From Ridgeia piscesae (Eukaryota > Annelida > Polychaeta > Sabellida > Siboglinidae): 64,000 bases of DNA. Positions 36,801-47,523 of the stretch are shown here, piece by piece. The translations under genes and the position numbers were made by a program. Location: contig JAODUO010001061.1 in NCBI GenBank assembly GCA_025642075.2, forward strand, positions 23,501 to 87,500, in the 5' to 3' direction. Each line of letters starts with the position of its first letter. The stretch's first letter is position 1. A model generated the notes under the pieces. It made no database searches, was not told where the DNA came from, and saw only the letters and a program-made list of their open reading frames with translations.

Positions 36801-37899
36801 GCTGTGCGTTACACGATCTTATGCCCACATACACTGTGGACATGATTTTACCATAGAGACCAGTGCATGGACAACAGTTTTCGACCATGTAACGACATGG
36901 ACTGATACAGTCAGTGATGTTTCTCTGTGACAGTGTCGTGTCGTGTCTTGGGGATGATTAGCCTTTGAATACACCTGTCATTGATGAGGTTTCTCTATGA
37001 CATTGTCGTGTCTTGGGGATTATCTGCCTTTGAACACACCTGTCATTGATGAGGTTTCTCTTTCTCGGAAAAATAAATAAAAAAGCATAAAATACAAACC
37101 AAATGGCATACCTGAATGAAAGGTGTTTTATGTCCAAATGTCAAGTTTGTCTTCCACATGTTTATATTTTTATTGCTTTTAGATAGGTTTTTCTATTTTG
37201 TGCTTGTCTTTTATCAAGTGCTAATTCGCCAAAATAATACATTTCTATATTTTCATGATGAAAATATTTCTGGAAGTATCATTCACATCTCTGTACAAAT
37301 TGATGTACTTGTAGTACATATTGTTATCCTTGGACACAGGTAGTATTATTTTATTTTAGCTATTAGTTCAAAAGTTGTGTTAAGTCAAAAAAATTATCAT
37401 ATCGGCAACGCACTACTATAATTGTAGCCATGGCTATAAATACATGATTTATGGTATTCATATTGATTGATTTCAAAGGTTTGTGTTTGCTTACAGAGCT
37501 GCCCTACAACGACTACTTTGAGTACTACGGCCCTGACTTCAAACTACACATAAGTCCATCTAACATGTCGAACCAAAACACAACAGAGTACCTAGAACGA
37601 GTCAAAATACGGCTCTTTGAAAACCTGCGTATGTTGCCGCATGCTCCCGGTGTACAAATGACAGGTAGGTGGCAGCACTGACACATGACATTGTCAATTC
37701 AGTCATTACTCCTGTTTTGTCATAATGGTTCTGCCATATGTCCAGTCCAGGGGTTTGCAGGATAAAAAAATTGCAAGTCCAAACTTTTGTGTTAGTCACG
37801 TGCATGTTAACTCTTGTACATACAAGTCAGTCGAAATGTGTGTCAGGACCTGAAATAAACTACAAACTGACGTGTGACACCCATTTTCAAAGCATAACT

Positions 37900-37937
<38 letters not shown>

Positions 37938-40550
37938 CTTTTTAAGACTTTTTGTCCTTTATTTTTTACCCATCCAGTGATACCTCTACCCTGCATAAAG
38001 CTGTGGTCCAGTGTTATATATTCCACAGTGGTGCTCAACCCTATGTTCCATCAACATGTTCTACGTAGATACTCTATCTGTCCATGACTAGTATGTTCCA
38101 CGTTTGTGCTCAACCCCATGTTTGTGACAGTAAGAATTTAAGCAAATAACAATAATGTAGTCATGATTACAGTGCTTGATTATTTCTTTTAAAATGTTTC
38201 ATTATTTTGTAATATTTAATTGTTGAAGTTTAAAAGATGACACGTAACAAGAAACATTGTTGAATTATCTAAAACCAAGTTAGTTTGGTTTCAGATATCC
38301 CAGAGGATGCACTGAAGGTAGACACAGAAATTCACACTGAGAATCCAGACAAGCGCGTCTCAAGTGAGTTACAACTGCAGGAGATTCATCTTGTAATAAC
38401 ATATTTTTAAATGGCTGGTTATTTATTCATATCATGCTCAGTGAAATAAAAATAATACATGGTCATTACGTGTACAGCTTATTCTGTACAGTTTTGATCC
38501 GAGAGCATGAACTCTAGATGTCCGAGTTATTATTTTAAATGTCTGGTGATTGATTATCGACAGGTTTTATAATTGCAGTTCAGTTAATTGACATATATAA
38601 TTCTGTCTGCAGTTCAGTTAATTGACAGGTGATTGTCTGCAATTCAGTTGGTTCACGTGTACGATTGTGTTGCAGTTCAGTAGATTGTCATGTACAGTTG
38701 TGCATTGTAGTTCAGTTGATTGACAAGTATGAGTGTCTGCAATTCAGTATATATGATATATGATTGTGTCAGAGGTTCAGTTGGTTGACAAGTATGAGTG
38801 TCTGCAATTCAGTATATATGGTATATGATTGTGTCAGAGGTTCAGTTGATTGACAAGTATGAGTGTCTGCAATTCAGTATATATGATATATGATTGTGTC
38901 AGAGGTTCAGTTGGTTGACAAGTATGAGTGTCTGCAATTCAGTATATATGGTATATGATTGTGTCAGAGGTTCAGTTGACTGACAAGTATGAGTGTCTGC
39001 AATTCAGTATATATGATATATGATTGTGTCAGAGGTTCAGTTGGTTGACAAGTATGAGTGTCTGCAATTCAGTATATATGATATATGATTGTGTCAGACT
39101 CAGAGGTTCAGTTGATTGACAGGTATGATGGTGTCTGCGATCATGGCATGTATTTTTATTACTAGTTCCGGTCGGTGATTGTGTCAGCTATTCAGGTGAT
39201 TGACATTTTGACAGGTGATTGACATGTTGACAGGTGATTGATGGGTGATTGACATGTTGACAGGTTGCCAGGTGTTTGTTGTGGTTGAGATCACTGACAG
39301 GTGTGTTTGCTGTAGTTCAAGCGAGTGACAAGCGCATCACGTGTGACGAGGAGTTCTCTGACAGTGATGACGAGGGCGGGCCCGTGAGACGGGAGGCTGG
39401 CAAACTGAGAAAACACCAGGAGAACTTCAAGAATAAAAGACTCAAGACAGACAGTAACACTGATGACACAAACACTGACAAAGTATCTAATGGTAAGTTT
39501 TGTCGTGCAACCTGCATATAATATCACAACACATATACCCTCTGCCATTTTTATTTTGAATGCCAAATGTTAATGTACTGTATACTTTTTATTCCATACA
39601 CTTATTGTACTTATTTAATCTTATTTATTTACCAATTTTAGTAAATATTGTAAATGTTATCATATAGCGTCTTACCTTTTAAGAAATATTATTCTTATTT
39701 ATTTATTATTTACAGTACTTATTTATATATTTTATTTATTTACTTTACCAGTTTCTGTGCTGATTAGTATTATTATCATTTTAATGTGTAACTGAAAAAA
39801 AATTCCATTTTAATGTAATGTTTTAAACGGATAATAAAGTCTTTTGAATCTTGAATCACTACTGACCTGTTGTCCTTTATAAATGTGCGTGATACTTTTT
39901 AAATCCAAAAAATCGGGACATTAGCTCAGTCATAAATTGGTGTAGAGGATGATGGTCAGGTCATACAGTGTTATTCAGCTGAGGTGAGAGTGTCATTGTA
40001 CTGCTGCTGTTTGACAGGCAATGGTAAGAAGGCGGATGAGAAAACTTCAGAGAAGGTCTCTGAGACAATCTCGGAAAAGAACACAGAACAAGTCTCGGAG
40101 AAGGTCCCCGAGATAATCTCAGAGAAGCTGCAGGAGAAGATCTCAGAGAAGCTGCAGGATAAAACGAAACTCAACACCGATGAGGATGTAAAGTAAGTGC
40201 AGCACTGACTGGTTGAATCTTGTTTACACTGACCAGTTGAATGTTGTCAACAATAGCATGTTGTTGACACTAATTAGTTGAATGTTGTAGACACTACTAG
40301 TCAGTTGAATGTTGCTGACACATGTCACTAATCAGGTAAAGGTTTTTGACACTGATTAATTAAATGTTGACGTTGGCTGGTTGTTGCCACTGGCCAGGTG
40401 AGTGTTGCCTGCTGACAACAACCAATTGAAATCTGGCGACTCTAACCAGTTGAATGTTGTTGCAGGAAGGCAGATGAGTTGTCACAAAATGGCAAGAATG
40501 GTGACATCACAAACAAGAATGGTGACCTGACAGAAAAGAATGGCAGCTGA
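21807..40550 (+). CDS. HDAC1: Class I histone deacetylase, HDAC1/2 type (whole gene, 14 coding exons)
   Basis: The gene-level entry joins exons 21807-21858, 22982-23094, 23703-23820, 24058-24132, 24490-24628, 27563-27704, 28225-28316, 28877-28985, 36079-36219, 37497-37664, 38295-38363, 39316-39492, 40018-40192 and 40466-40550. They sum to 1655 bases, one short of 552 codons; the missing base is in exon 7. The product is a zinc-dependent lysine deacetylase for histone tails in the nucleus, working in Sin3, NuRD and CoREST complexes in known animals. Motifs are [43 protein letters not shown] and [12 protein letters not shown]. The C-terminal tail keeps EEFSDSDDE (casein-kinase-2-like acidic sites) and is longer than in vertebrate HDAC1 (482 residues). 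HDAC1 versus HDAC2 cannot be separated in an invertebrate. Confidence 0.96.
21859..22981 (+). other. HDAC intron 1
   Basis: The first part is CpG-richer. Near 22560-22650 there is a pair of 'gtatttg' / 'caaatac' motifs ending in 'ggacccaac', which looks like part of a hAT-type element end. No gene seen. Confidence 0.45.
22982..23094 (+). CDS. HDAC1: HDAC exon 2
   Basis: It encodes [20 protein letters not shown] and [14 protein letters not shown]. The Lys in GHPMKP corresponds to an inositol-phosphate contact of class I HDACs. Donor TAT|GTGAGT, phase 1 to 0. Confidence 0.96.
23095..23702 (+). other. HDAC intron 2, no distinct element
   Basis: AT-rich with a short CA tract near 23105. An open frame running from 23538 into exon 3 is only intron read-through. 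Confidence 0.45.
23703..23820 (+). CDS. HDAC1: HDAC exon 3
   Basis: It encodes [20 protein letters not shown] and [14 protein letters not shown]. Acceptor GTGCAG|CGG, donor T|GTAAGT, phase 0 to 1. Confidence 0.96.
24058..24132 (+). CDS. HDAC1: HDAC exon 4
   Basis: It encodes [20 protein letters not shown] and GGSV. Acceptor TTTGTAG, donor G|GTAAGT, phase 1 to 1. Confidence 0.96.
24490..24628 (+). CDS. HDAC1: HDAC exon 5, catalytic histidines
   Basis: It encodes [20 protein letters not shown] and [11 protein letters not shown]. The paired His of GLHHAKK are the catalytic general base/acid pair of class I HDACs. Donor AA|GTGAGT, phase 1 to 2. Confidence 0.97.
24975..27295. mobile_element. Possible outer hAT-like element defined by subterminal repeats
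   Basis: The left 150 bp and right 150 bp share repeated 'gtatttaaatac'-type palindromic motifs in opposite orientation, like the subterminal binding sites of hAT transposons. Exact terminal repeats are not clear (left 'gggtgtcaaatac', right the inverse of 'gcatttgcccc'). Confidence 0.35.
25567..26997. mobile_element. hAT-like non-autonomous element nested in intron 5
   Basis: The left end CAGGGTTTGAAATA and the inverse of the right end, CAGGGGTAGAAATA, match at 12 of 14 bases. CAAAT directly flanks both ends (25562-25566 and 26998-27002). Both ends continue with 'gtagccc..ggctacc' motifs. The open frames inside are short and unrecognised. Confidence 0.6.
27563..27704 (+). CDS. HDAC1: HDAC exon 6, zinc-binding motif
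   Basis: It encodes [20 protein letters not shown] and [20 protein letters not shown]. The Asp and His of DIDIHHGD bind the catalytic zinc. Donor AGG|GTAAGG, phase 2 to 0. Confidence 0.97.
28225..28316 (+). CDS. HDAC1: HDAC exon 7 with apparent one-base deletion
   Basis: The acceptor TTTACAG|GACATC continues the frame as Asp-Ile-Gly, and then the frame breaks: the conserved [18 protein letters not shown] follows in the next frame. One base is missing around 28234-28236 (between the GGT of 28231 and the GGA of 28236, where only 'gc' remains). Read straight, the frame stops at TAA 28258. The exon end CCA|GTAAGT is in phase 0 of the shifted frame and all downstream exons agree with it. An AG at 28240-28241 could restore frame by splicing, dropping DIGAGK. 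Confidence 0.9.
28561..28890 (+). repeat. ~36-bp array copying the HDAC exon 8 acceptor
   Basis: About ten units of 'gtagttgttgagtaagatca' plus 'tgacggtgtacttgtt' and shorter 24-27-bp variants. The final unit is the real acceptor and exon start (TTGTAG|TTGTTGAGTAAGATCATGG at 28877). Confidence 0.92.
28877..28985 (+). CDS. HDAC1: HDAC exon 8, third zinc ligand
   Basis: It encodes [20 protein letters not shown] and [16 protein letters not shown]. The Asp in [11 protein letters not shown] is a zinc ligand and the Arg of GDRLG an inositol-phosphate contact in class I HDACs. Donor G|GTGCGT, phase 0 to 1. Confidence 0.95.
28986..36078 (+). other. HDAC intron 8 (7.1 kb)
   Basis: Unique sequence runs to about 29400, then the 39-bp array to 36015, then about 60 bp of unique sequence before the acceptor GCTACAG at 36078. 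There is no gene; long open frames in the array are repeat artefacts. Confidence 0.8.
29402..36015 (+). repeat. 39-bp satellite-like array, about 170 copies
   Basis: The unit contains 'gtagttgtagtagtgagtaa' followed by 'acatgaagtatgtatgaca'. Variants are gaagta/ggagta/gtagta and tagtag/tagcag, plus scattered +1 ('gaagttatg') and +4 ('gtatgtatg') indels. 39 is a multiple of three, so frames of up to 988 codons stay open on the minus strand and shorter ones on the plus strand. The unit resembles the ~36-bp unit at 28561-28890, suggesting shared origin from the exon 8 acceptor. Confidence 0.97.
36079..36219 (+). CDS. HDAC1: HDAC exon 9, catalytic tyrosine
   Basis: It encodes [20 protein letters not shown] and [20 protein letters not shown]. 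The Tyr of GGGGYTIRN is the transition-state-stabilising tyrosine; the Arg of YTIRN contacts inositol phosphate in the family. Donor G|GTATGT, phase 1 to 1. Confidence 0.96.
36220..37496 (+). other. HDAC intron 9 with SINE
   Basis: It contains a minus-strand SINE at 36445-36700 and a short tandem duplication near 36940-37060 ('gtgtcttgggga'...'cacctgtcattgatgaggtt'). The remainder is AT-rich. Confidence 0.55.
36445..36700 (-). mobile_element. tRNA-derived SINE (family 1), minus strand
   Basis: The reverse complement begins with 'acacagtggctagagcttct', has B box GGTTCGAATCC, continues 'gtgctgcc...acattgctcc' as in 1363-1560 and ends 'gcgatataagaacttacc'. It is the most complete copy of this family in the window. 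Confidence 0.75.
37497..37664 (+). CDS. HDAC1: HDAC exon 10
   Basis: It encodes [20 protein letters not shown], then PSNMSNQNT and [15 protein letters not shown], the end of the deacetylase domain, nearly identical to vertebrate HDAC1/2. Phase 1 to 1. Confidence 0.97.
37665..38294 (+). other. HDAC intron 10
   Basis: (AT)n run at 37903-37935; otherwise AT-rich, with a loosely repeated 'atgttcca' near 38043 and 38093. No gene. Confidence 0.5.
38295..38363 (+). CDS. HDAC1: HDAC exon 11
   Basis: It encodes [20 protein letters not shown] and RVS, matching AIPEDA...DPDKRIS of HDAC1. Donor A|GTGAGT, phase 1 to 1. Confidence 0.93.
38575..39300 (+). repeat. 65-bp array resembling the HDAC exon 12 acceptor
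   Basis: Diverged units lie at 38575-38760, about six clean 65-bp units at 38760-39110 ('ggttcagttgattgacaagt', 'atgagtgtctgcaattcagt', then 'atatatgatatatgattgtg'), and decayed 'gattgacatgttgacaggt' units run to 39300. The motif 'tgcagttcagttgattgacaag' resembles the real junction TGTAG|TTCAAGCGAGTGACAAG at 39316. Confidence 0.85.
39316..39492 (+). CDS. HDAC1: HDAC exon 12, acidic C-terminal tail
   Basis: It encodes [20 protein letters not shown], then a basic stretch with [14 protein letters not shown] matches the casein-kinase-2 sites of vertebrate HDAC1, and ITCDEE sits where HDAC1 has its IACEE motif. Phase 1 to 1. Confidence 0.95.
39493..40017 (+). other. HDAC intron 12
   Basis: AT-rich. 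The stretch to about 39860 ends 'ataaagtcttttgaatcttgaatc', which looks like the 3' tail of a LINE or SINE. No coding remnant recognised. Confidence 0.4.
40018..40192 (+). CDS. HDAC1: HDAC exon 13, Lys/Glu repeat tail
   Basis: It encodes a charged repeat built on SEK ([20 protein letters not shown], then [14 protein letters not shown]). It resembles the Glu/Lys-rich end of vertebrate HDAC1 in composition only and is probably disordered or a single charged helix. Donor AA|GTAAGT, phase 1 to 2. Confidence 0.88.
40205..40465 (+). repeat. Decayed ~30-bp array at the last HDAC acceptor
   Basis: About nine diverged units of 'cagttgaatgttgt' plus 'tgacactgac'. The last is the acceptor itself (CAGTTGAATGTTGTTGCAG|GAAGG). 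This looks like an old version of the junction-anchored arrays. Confidence 0.7.
40466..40550 (+). CDS. HDAC1: HDAC exon 14 (stop codon)
   Basis: It encodes [20 protein letters not shown] and LTEKNGS with TGA at 40548-40550. A small NGD/NG repeat is present. Acceptor TTGCAG, phase 2. Confidence 0.88.
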
Positions 40551-40804
40551 TCTCACAACTCAACTCCATCAGTAATCTGGCAGCTCAGCTAGGAAGACGA
40601 CTCATGAAGACAACTCCTTGCCGCGTTGTAGTGAGGGGGTCTCTCTCTCTCTAATACGTCGTCAACAGCAATGTTAATCAACTAGACTGATGCTCCTTCA
40701 CCTCCGTACCTATCAGTATTACTGAGTTAACGTAGAGTCAAGTACAGCTGAATGATCACAGCAGTCAACATTAGTTTATTATTTCAACAGTGGTGGTACA
40801 CTAT

Positions 40805-41850
40805 ATCAACAGCAGTGCTGATACACTATATACTCACAGCAGTGATAATACATTGTATACTCACAGCAGTGATAATACATTGCATACTCACAGCAAGAGG
40901 TGATACATTGTATACTCACAGCAGTGGTGATACATTGTATACTCACAGCAGAGGTGATACATTGTATACTCACAGCAGAGGTGATACATTGTATACTCAC
41001 AGCAGAGGTGATACATTGTATACTCACAGCAGTGGTGATACATTGTATACTCACAGCAGTGGTGATACATTGTATACTCACAGCAGTGGTGATACATTGT
41101 ATACTCACAGCAGAGGTGATACATTGTATACTCACAGCAGAGGTGATACATTGTATACTCACAGCAGAGGTGATACATTGTATACTCACAGCAGTGATAA
41201 TACATTGTATACTCACAGCAGAGGTGATATACTCACAGCAGAGGTGATACATTGTATACTCACAGCAGAGGTGATACACATACTCACAGCAGAGGTGATA
41301 CATTGTATACTCACAGCAGTGGTGATACACATACTCACAGCAGAGGTGATACATTGTATACTCACAGCAGTGGTGATACAGTATACTCACAGCAGAGGTG
41401 ATACATTGTATACTCACAGCAGTGGTGATACATTGTATACTCACAGCAGTGGTAATACATTGTATACTCACAGCAGAGGTGATATACTCACAGCAGAGGT
41501 GATACATTGTATACTCCAAAAATGTATACTCACAGCAGAGGTGATAAAAACTCACAGCAGAGGTGATACATTGTATACTCACAGCAGAGGTGATACACAT
41601 ACTCACAGCAGAGGTGATACATTGTATACTCACAGCAGTGGTGATACACATACTCACAGCAGAGGTGATACATTGTATACTCACAGCAGTGGTGATACAC
41701 ATACTCACAGCAGTGGTAATACATTGTATACTCACAGCAGTGGTGATACATTGTATACTCACAGCAGAGGTAATACATTGTATACTCACAGCAGTGATAA
41801 TACACTGAATATCCACAGCAGCAGTGATACACTGTATACTTGTACAGCAG
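40805..41850 (+). repeat. 27-bp minisatellite downstream of HDAC
   Basis: About 38 units of 'atactcacagcagaggtgat' plus 'acattgt', alternating cagagg/cagtgg, with deletions of 'acattgt' in several units. It may lie in the HDAC 3' UTR. Confidence 0.95.
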
Positions 41851-42439
41851 TTTAAATATCCAGGCATTAAGCGTTCAGCTGTGAAATATTTCACAAGCCG
41901 CTCTAAAACTTGTGATAAATTATACAGTAGATGGTGTTTTATGGTGATCGTTAATAATGATGTAGAATAGTGAGTTAACTCTGTTTAGTAGTAACAATAA
42001 CAAATGTTCATGACACGGGTCCAGATTTATTTACTGTTTTGAAATTTCATAGCTGTTAAGTTTACTAGTGTAGGTGAAATGTCAGCATTTTTGATGAACG
42101 CATGTGCTAAAAGAGACAGTGCTATTAATGTGGTGACATCAATGTGACTTGTGACAGAGCAACTGAATGGGTGAAGGAACGACTTCATTCTTGTTCAGGG
42201 TAAATATATTTTTATAATAGTCTTCATCTGTTGATGTCACTATCTCTATGCGAGACCTTGTCTCTTTTATATGTGCATCTTTGGTACAGAATTGTTCATG
42301 TGCCAGTTTTAATGTTTCGTCATGAGATCATTGTGTAAAAATTACTTTGAAGTTTAGGGCAAATGCGGACTCGAAGAAATGTTTGCACATAACTTTGATC
42401 ATGTCGAATGAAATACAATTGTAAATTGTGATGCTATTT

Positions 42440-43805
42440 CAACACTTGTGAGGTGGCATGTGATGCTACTCCAACACTGGTGAGGTGGTATATGATGCTA
42501 CTCCAACACTGGTGAGGTGGTATATGATGCTACTCCAACACTGGTGAGGTAGTATGTGATGCTATTTCAACACTGGTGAGGTGGTATGTGATGCTACTCC
42601 AACACTGGTGAGGTAGTATGTGATGCTACTCCAACACTGGTGAGGTGGTATGTGATGCTACTCCAACACTGGTGAGGTAGTATGTGATGCTACTCCAACA
42701 CTGGTGAGGTTGTGATGCTATCCAACATGGTGAGGTGCTTGATGCTATCCAACACTGGTGAGGTAGTATGTGATGCTACTCCAACACTGGTGAGGTGGTA
42801 TGTGATGCTACTCCAACACTGGTGAGGTGGCATGTGATGCTATTCCAACACTGGTGAGGTGGCATGTGATGCTATTCCAACACTGGTGAGGTAGTATATG
42901 ATGCTACTCCAACACTGGTGAGGTGGTATGTGATGCTACTCTAACACTGGTGAGGTAGTATGTGATGCTACTCCAACACTGGTGAGGTAGTATGTGATGC
43001 TACTCCAACACTGGTGAGGTGGCATGTGATGCTATTCCAACACTGGTGAGGTAGTATGTGATGCTACTCCAACACTGGTGAGGTGGTATGTGATGCTACT
43101 CCAACACTTGTGAGGTGGTATGTGATGCTACTCCAACACTGGTGAGGTGGTATGTGATGCTACCCCAACACTGGTGAGGTGGTATGTGATGCTACTCCAA
43201 CACTGGTGAGGTGGTATGTGATGCTACTCCAACACTGGTGAGGTGGTATGTGATGCTACCCCAACACTGGTGAGGTGGTATGTGATGCTATTCCAACACT
43301 GGTGAGGTGGTATGTGATGCTACTCCAACACTGGTGAGGTGGTATGTGATGCTACCCCAACACTGGTGAGGTGGCATGTGATGCTACTCCAACACTGGTG
43401 AGGTGGTATGTGATGCTACCCCAACACTGGTGAGGTGGTATGTGATGCTACTCCAACACTGTTGAGGTGGTATGTGATGCTACTCCAACACTGGTGAGGT
43501 GGTATGTGATGCTACCCCAACACTGGTGAGGTGGTATGTGATGCTATTCCAACACTGGTGAGGTGGCATGTGATGCTACTCCAACACTGGTGAGGTGGCA
43601 TGTGATGCTATTCCAACACTGGTGAGGTGGCATGTGATGCTACTCCAACACTGGTGAGGTGGCATGTGATGCTATTCCAACACTGGTGAGGTGGCATGTG
43701 ATGCTACTCTAACACTGGTGAGGTGGCATGTGATGCTACTCCAACACTGGTGAGGTGGCATGTGATGCTACTCCAACACTGTTGAGGTGGCATGTGATGC
43801 TACTT
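42440..43805 (+). repeat. 32-bp minisatellite
   Basis: About 42 units of 'gatgctactccaacactggt' plus 'gaggtggtatgt', with ctattcc/ctacccc and ggcatg/gtatg variants. Noncoding in all frames. Confidence 0.95.
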
Positions 43806-44024
43806 CAGTACTAATTATTATGATGTTACTGCAGCAGTGGAGTCGGTATGATAGCATATGATGCTACTCTAACTGGGACGAAGACTAGTTCATTCAATCT
43901 AGCTCCACTAAGCCGATGTTTACTGTGAACACTTGGGCTGAGTTGTGGTACACTGTGAGACTAAGTCAATCGTGGTATTCTGGGAGATGGTGAAGTCATC
44001 AGGTGTACATTGTGAACAAGTACG

Positions 44025-44590
44025 TGTATCTGGTGAGACTGATGACAGTCAGTCAGGTGGTACATCTGGTGAGACTGATGACAGTCAGTCAGGTGGTACA
44101 TCTGGTGAGACTGATGACAGTCAGTCAGGTGGTACATCTGGTGAGACTGGTGACAGTCAGTCAGGTGGTACATCTGGTGAGACTGGTGACAGTCAGTCAG
44201 GTGGTACATCTGGTGAGACTGGTGACAGTCAATCAGGTGGTACATCTGGTGAGACTGGTGACAGTCAGTCAGGTGGTACATCTGGTGAGACTGGTGACAG
44301 TCAATCAGGTGATACATCTGGCGAGACTGGTGACAGTCAGTCAGGTGGTACATCTGGTGAGACTGGTGACAGTCAATCAGGTGGTACATCTGGTGAGACT
44401 GATGACAGTCAGTCAGGTGGTACATCTGGTGAGACTGATGACAGTCAGTCAGGTGGTACATCTGGGAGACTGGTGACAGTCAATCAGGTGGTACATCTGG
44501 TGAGACCGGTGACAGTCAGTCAGGTGGTACATCTGGTGAGACTGGTGACAGTCAATCAGGTGATACATCTGGCGAGACTGATGGCAGGGT
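44025..44590 (+). repeat. 36-bp minisatellite
   Basis: About 15-16 units of 'ggtggtacatctggtgagac' plus 'tggtgacagtcagtca'. The 36-bp unit keeps frames open; one reads GGTSGETGDSQS repeats from an ATG at 43945. I see no splice or homology support for coding. Confidence 0.95.
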
Positions 44591-45229
44591 TGCTGCTAGT
44601 CATACTTAACACAAATCATCTTGCATTCCTGATTATCATTCTGGAAGGGTTCGGTTCATTCGGTTCAAATTGGTGTATACCAACTATGGTTTACATGCCA
44701 TACTGGGAGAAGCAAAAGGCAGGTGACTACTACTAGTCAAGTGGTGGTTGTCACAGGCCAGGTGAGAGGTGATACTGTCATAGTGTGACCATAACAGCCC
44801 TGTGTAGAGCCCATGTACGGTGTTGACCTGTACAGCATGTTCTAGTCATGTGACACTGGCAGCTCCTAATGCGTAGCTATGTGCTTGCTACTGTAGCTCA
44901 CTATTTTTGTACAAGTAGACGTGCTGCTAGCTTACAGGTCAGGGCAACCTGCAAGATATACACAGTACTCCGCCAATTTTATGGCGCTAAACATTTCTTA
45001 AATAATGGTATCAATTGGTTTAATATAACTTTATTTAGCATTGTGTGTAGGTAGTATTTATGTGGTACTGGGAGCATTAGTTTGTTTTCTTATGTATGTA
45101 TGTATACCATTTGAAATGTTTCCACAGTGCGTTGTGCTTTTACTGCTGCTGTCTTGACATTAACAGTTCAAAGGACATATTAAAACAGACACTGGTTTTA
45201 TCACTTGTTGGTTTGTTGATGTCAAATGC

Positions 45230-46437
45230 CACTCAAAATGCTTTACACACTGCCACCGCACTCATTGTCAACTTGTCACTGCCACCGCACACATTGTCAA
45301 CTTGTCACTGCCACCGCACACATTGTCAACTTGTCACTGCCACCACACACATTGTCACTGCCACCGCACACATTGTCAACTTGTCACTGCCACCGTACAC
45401 ATTGTCAACTTGTCACTGCCACCGCACACATTGTCAACTTGTCACTGCCACGCACACATTGTCAACTTGTCACTGCCACGCACACATTGCCACTGCCATC
45501 GCACACATTGTCAACTTGTCACTGCCACCGCACACATTGTCAACTTGTCACTGCCACCGCACACATTGTCAACTTGTCACTGCCACCGCACACATTGTCA
45601 ACTTGTCACTGCCACCGCACACATTGTCAACTTGTCACTGCCACCGCACACATTGTCAACTTGTCACTGCCACCGCACACATTGTCAACTTGTCACTGCC
45701 ACCGCACACATTGTCAACTTGTCACGGCCATCGCACACATTGTCAATTTGTCACTGCCACCGCACACATTCAATGATTGTCAACTTGTCACTGCCACCGC
45801 ACACATTGCTACCGCCACCGCACACATTGTCAACTTGTCAATGCCACCGCACACATTGTCAACTTATCACTGCCACTGCACACATTGTCAACTTGCAATC
45901 CATCACACAGCAATGCACCGATACAGTTGTCAACTTGTCACTGCCACTGCACACATTGTCAACTTGTCACTGCCACCGCACACATTGTCAACTTGTCACT
46001 GCCACCGCACACATTGTCAACTTGTCACTGCCACCGCACACATTGTCAACTTGTCACTGCCACCGTACACATTGTCAACTTGCCACTGCCACCGTACACA
46101 TTGTCAACTTGCCACTGCCACCGTACACATTGTCAACTTGTCACTGCCACCGTACACATTGTCAACTTGCCACTGCACACATTGCCACTGCCATCGCACA
46201 CATTGTCAACTTGTCACTGCCACCGCACACATTGTCAACTTGTCACTGCCACTGCACACATTGTCAACTTGTCACTGCCACCGCACACATTGCCACTGCC
46301 ATCGCACACATTGTCAACTTGTCACTGCCACCGCACACATTGCCACCGCCACCGCACACATTGTCAACTTGTCACTGCCACCGCACACATTGTCAACTTG
46401 TCACTGCCACCGCACACATTGTCAACTTGTCCTGGGT
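45230..46437 (+). repeat. 29-bp minisatellite
   Basis: About 40 units of 'cactgccaccgcacacattg' plus 'tcaacttgt', some lacking the second part. Because 29 is not a multiple of three, three frames rotate through the array without stops and give long but meaningless open frames. Confidence 0.95.
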
Positions 46438-46575
46438 CATGGTGTAATCAGTGTGCTGGAGTGACATTTTCTGTAGGCGGCCATTATAACATTTCCTTCA
46501 TTTCCTACTAAACTTGATAAGATCTGTTATGGCCAATTTCACAGTATGTTTACCCTCCACTAACAGAAGTGCTGT

Positions 46576-46880
46576 GAAAAAAATTGTGAAATTCTAATAC
46601 CCCAAGTTCCCATAAACCACTTTCCAACCTGACACCCCTACATTTTTGCTTGAACCACACCTTGAGTACATCACCAAGCAAAATGATACCCGTATTAATA
46701 CACAGAAATGCACCGATTGACAGCTGTCATAATTTCTGATTTCATAACTCTGATGCCACGCTGCACGGAAACATAATTTCTACTCACTCCACACTACATA
46801 ATATTATGTCCTCACAGAAATCCAGCCATCTGCATAATGCCATTTCTGTAGGGTACTTTTTGGTCAGGTAATGGACAAAC
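46576..46880 (-). repeat. Interspersed repeat family B, copy 1
   Basis: It matches the reverse complement of 50815-51190 in ordered blocks ('gtgaaattctaataccc', 'cgctgcac', 'tagggtact'). A third copy lies at 63850-64000. Class unknown. Confidence 0.6.
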
Positions 46881-47523
46881 ACCTTAATGTGATCTGCTTC
46901 ATGTGCAGTCTATTGTCTAAGTCATGTACTTATGCAACTGGAGAAATGTGAAGTGAATGAAACTGGCCCCATTTCTAAAGCGGATCTACTATAACCTTAA
47001 AAGAAATTAATACTAGGGTAACTTGGAATTGTTGAAACCTCCGAGGTGCATCCTTGACAAGAGAAAGCTATGGTGGATATGCCAGTTTTAAGATGAAAAT
47101 CAGAAAATTTCAAAGTTAATATCTTGGAAGAAAAGTAAATAAAAACGAGATGATCAAGTAGGTAGGTAATGGTGCTGATCTTAAAACATGATGTACCGGA
47201 CAGGAAGCTGATGCACTGACCTCAAGAGAGGTTACACAGAGAGAACACTGGAGGTATGAGCTAATTTTGCTTGTTTTAACTGTCAATTGACTGGTCTGTC
47301 CACCCACACAAGCTGCTGTAACTTTACATCCTGTTCATTTGTCTGAATGGTCCAGGCACATGGTCTGCTCAGTGGTCCGTTGTTAGGAATGCTTGTCTGA
47401 TTCCTAGACAACTTGCAGTCAGTTTAACTGAATGGTCTTTCACAGCATGTATGTTTCTTTGGACCACACATGCATTGGGCTGCTCAAGAAGATCTTGTAG
47501 ACTTGGTCGATGTCACATGACTG

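Larger units (their letters stand above)
40551..47523. other. HDAC-GTF3C3 tail-to-tail intergenic region
   Basis: It contains the HDAC 3' UTR, four large tandem arrays (40805-41850, 42440-43800, 44025-44590, 45230-46440), a repeat copy at 46576-46880 and AT-rich spacers. Long frames come only from the arrays. No clear polyadenylation signal can be assigned to either gene. Confidence 0.6.

Noticed and set aside
40752..41894. 367- and 362-codon frames on opposite strands
   Set aside because: Shadows of the 27-bp array after the HDAC stop codon.
43945..44736. 263-codon frame with GGTSGETGDSQS repeats that looks like a secreted repetitive protein
   Set aside because: There is no signal peptide, the flanks are unremarkable, a second frame and the minus strand are also open, and many noncoding arrays lie around it. 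I kept it as a repeat.
45226..46511. 400-codon frames rich in His, Thr and Cys
   Set aside because: These are the same 29-bp unit read in rotating frames; there is no splice signal or homology.
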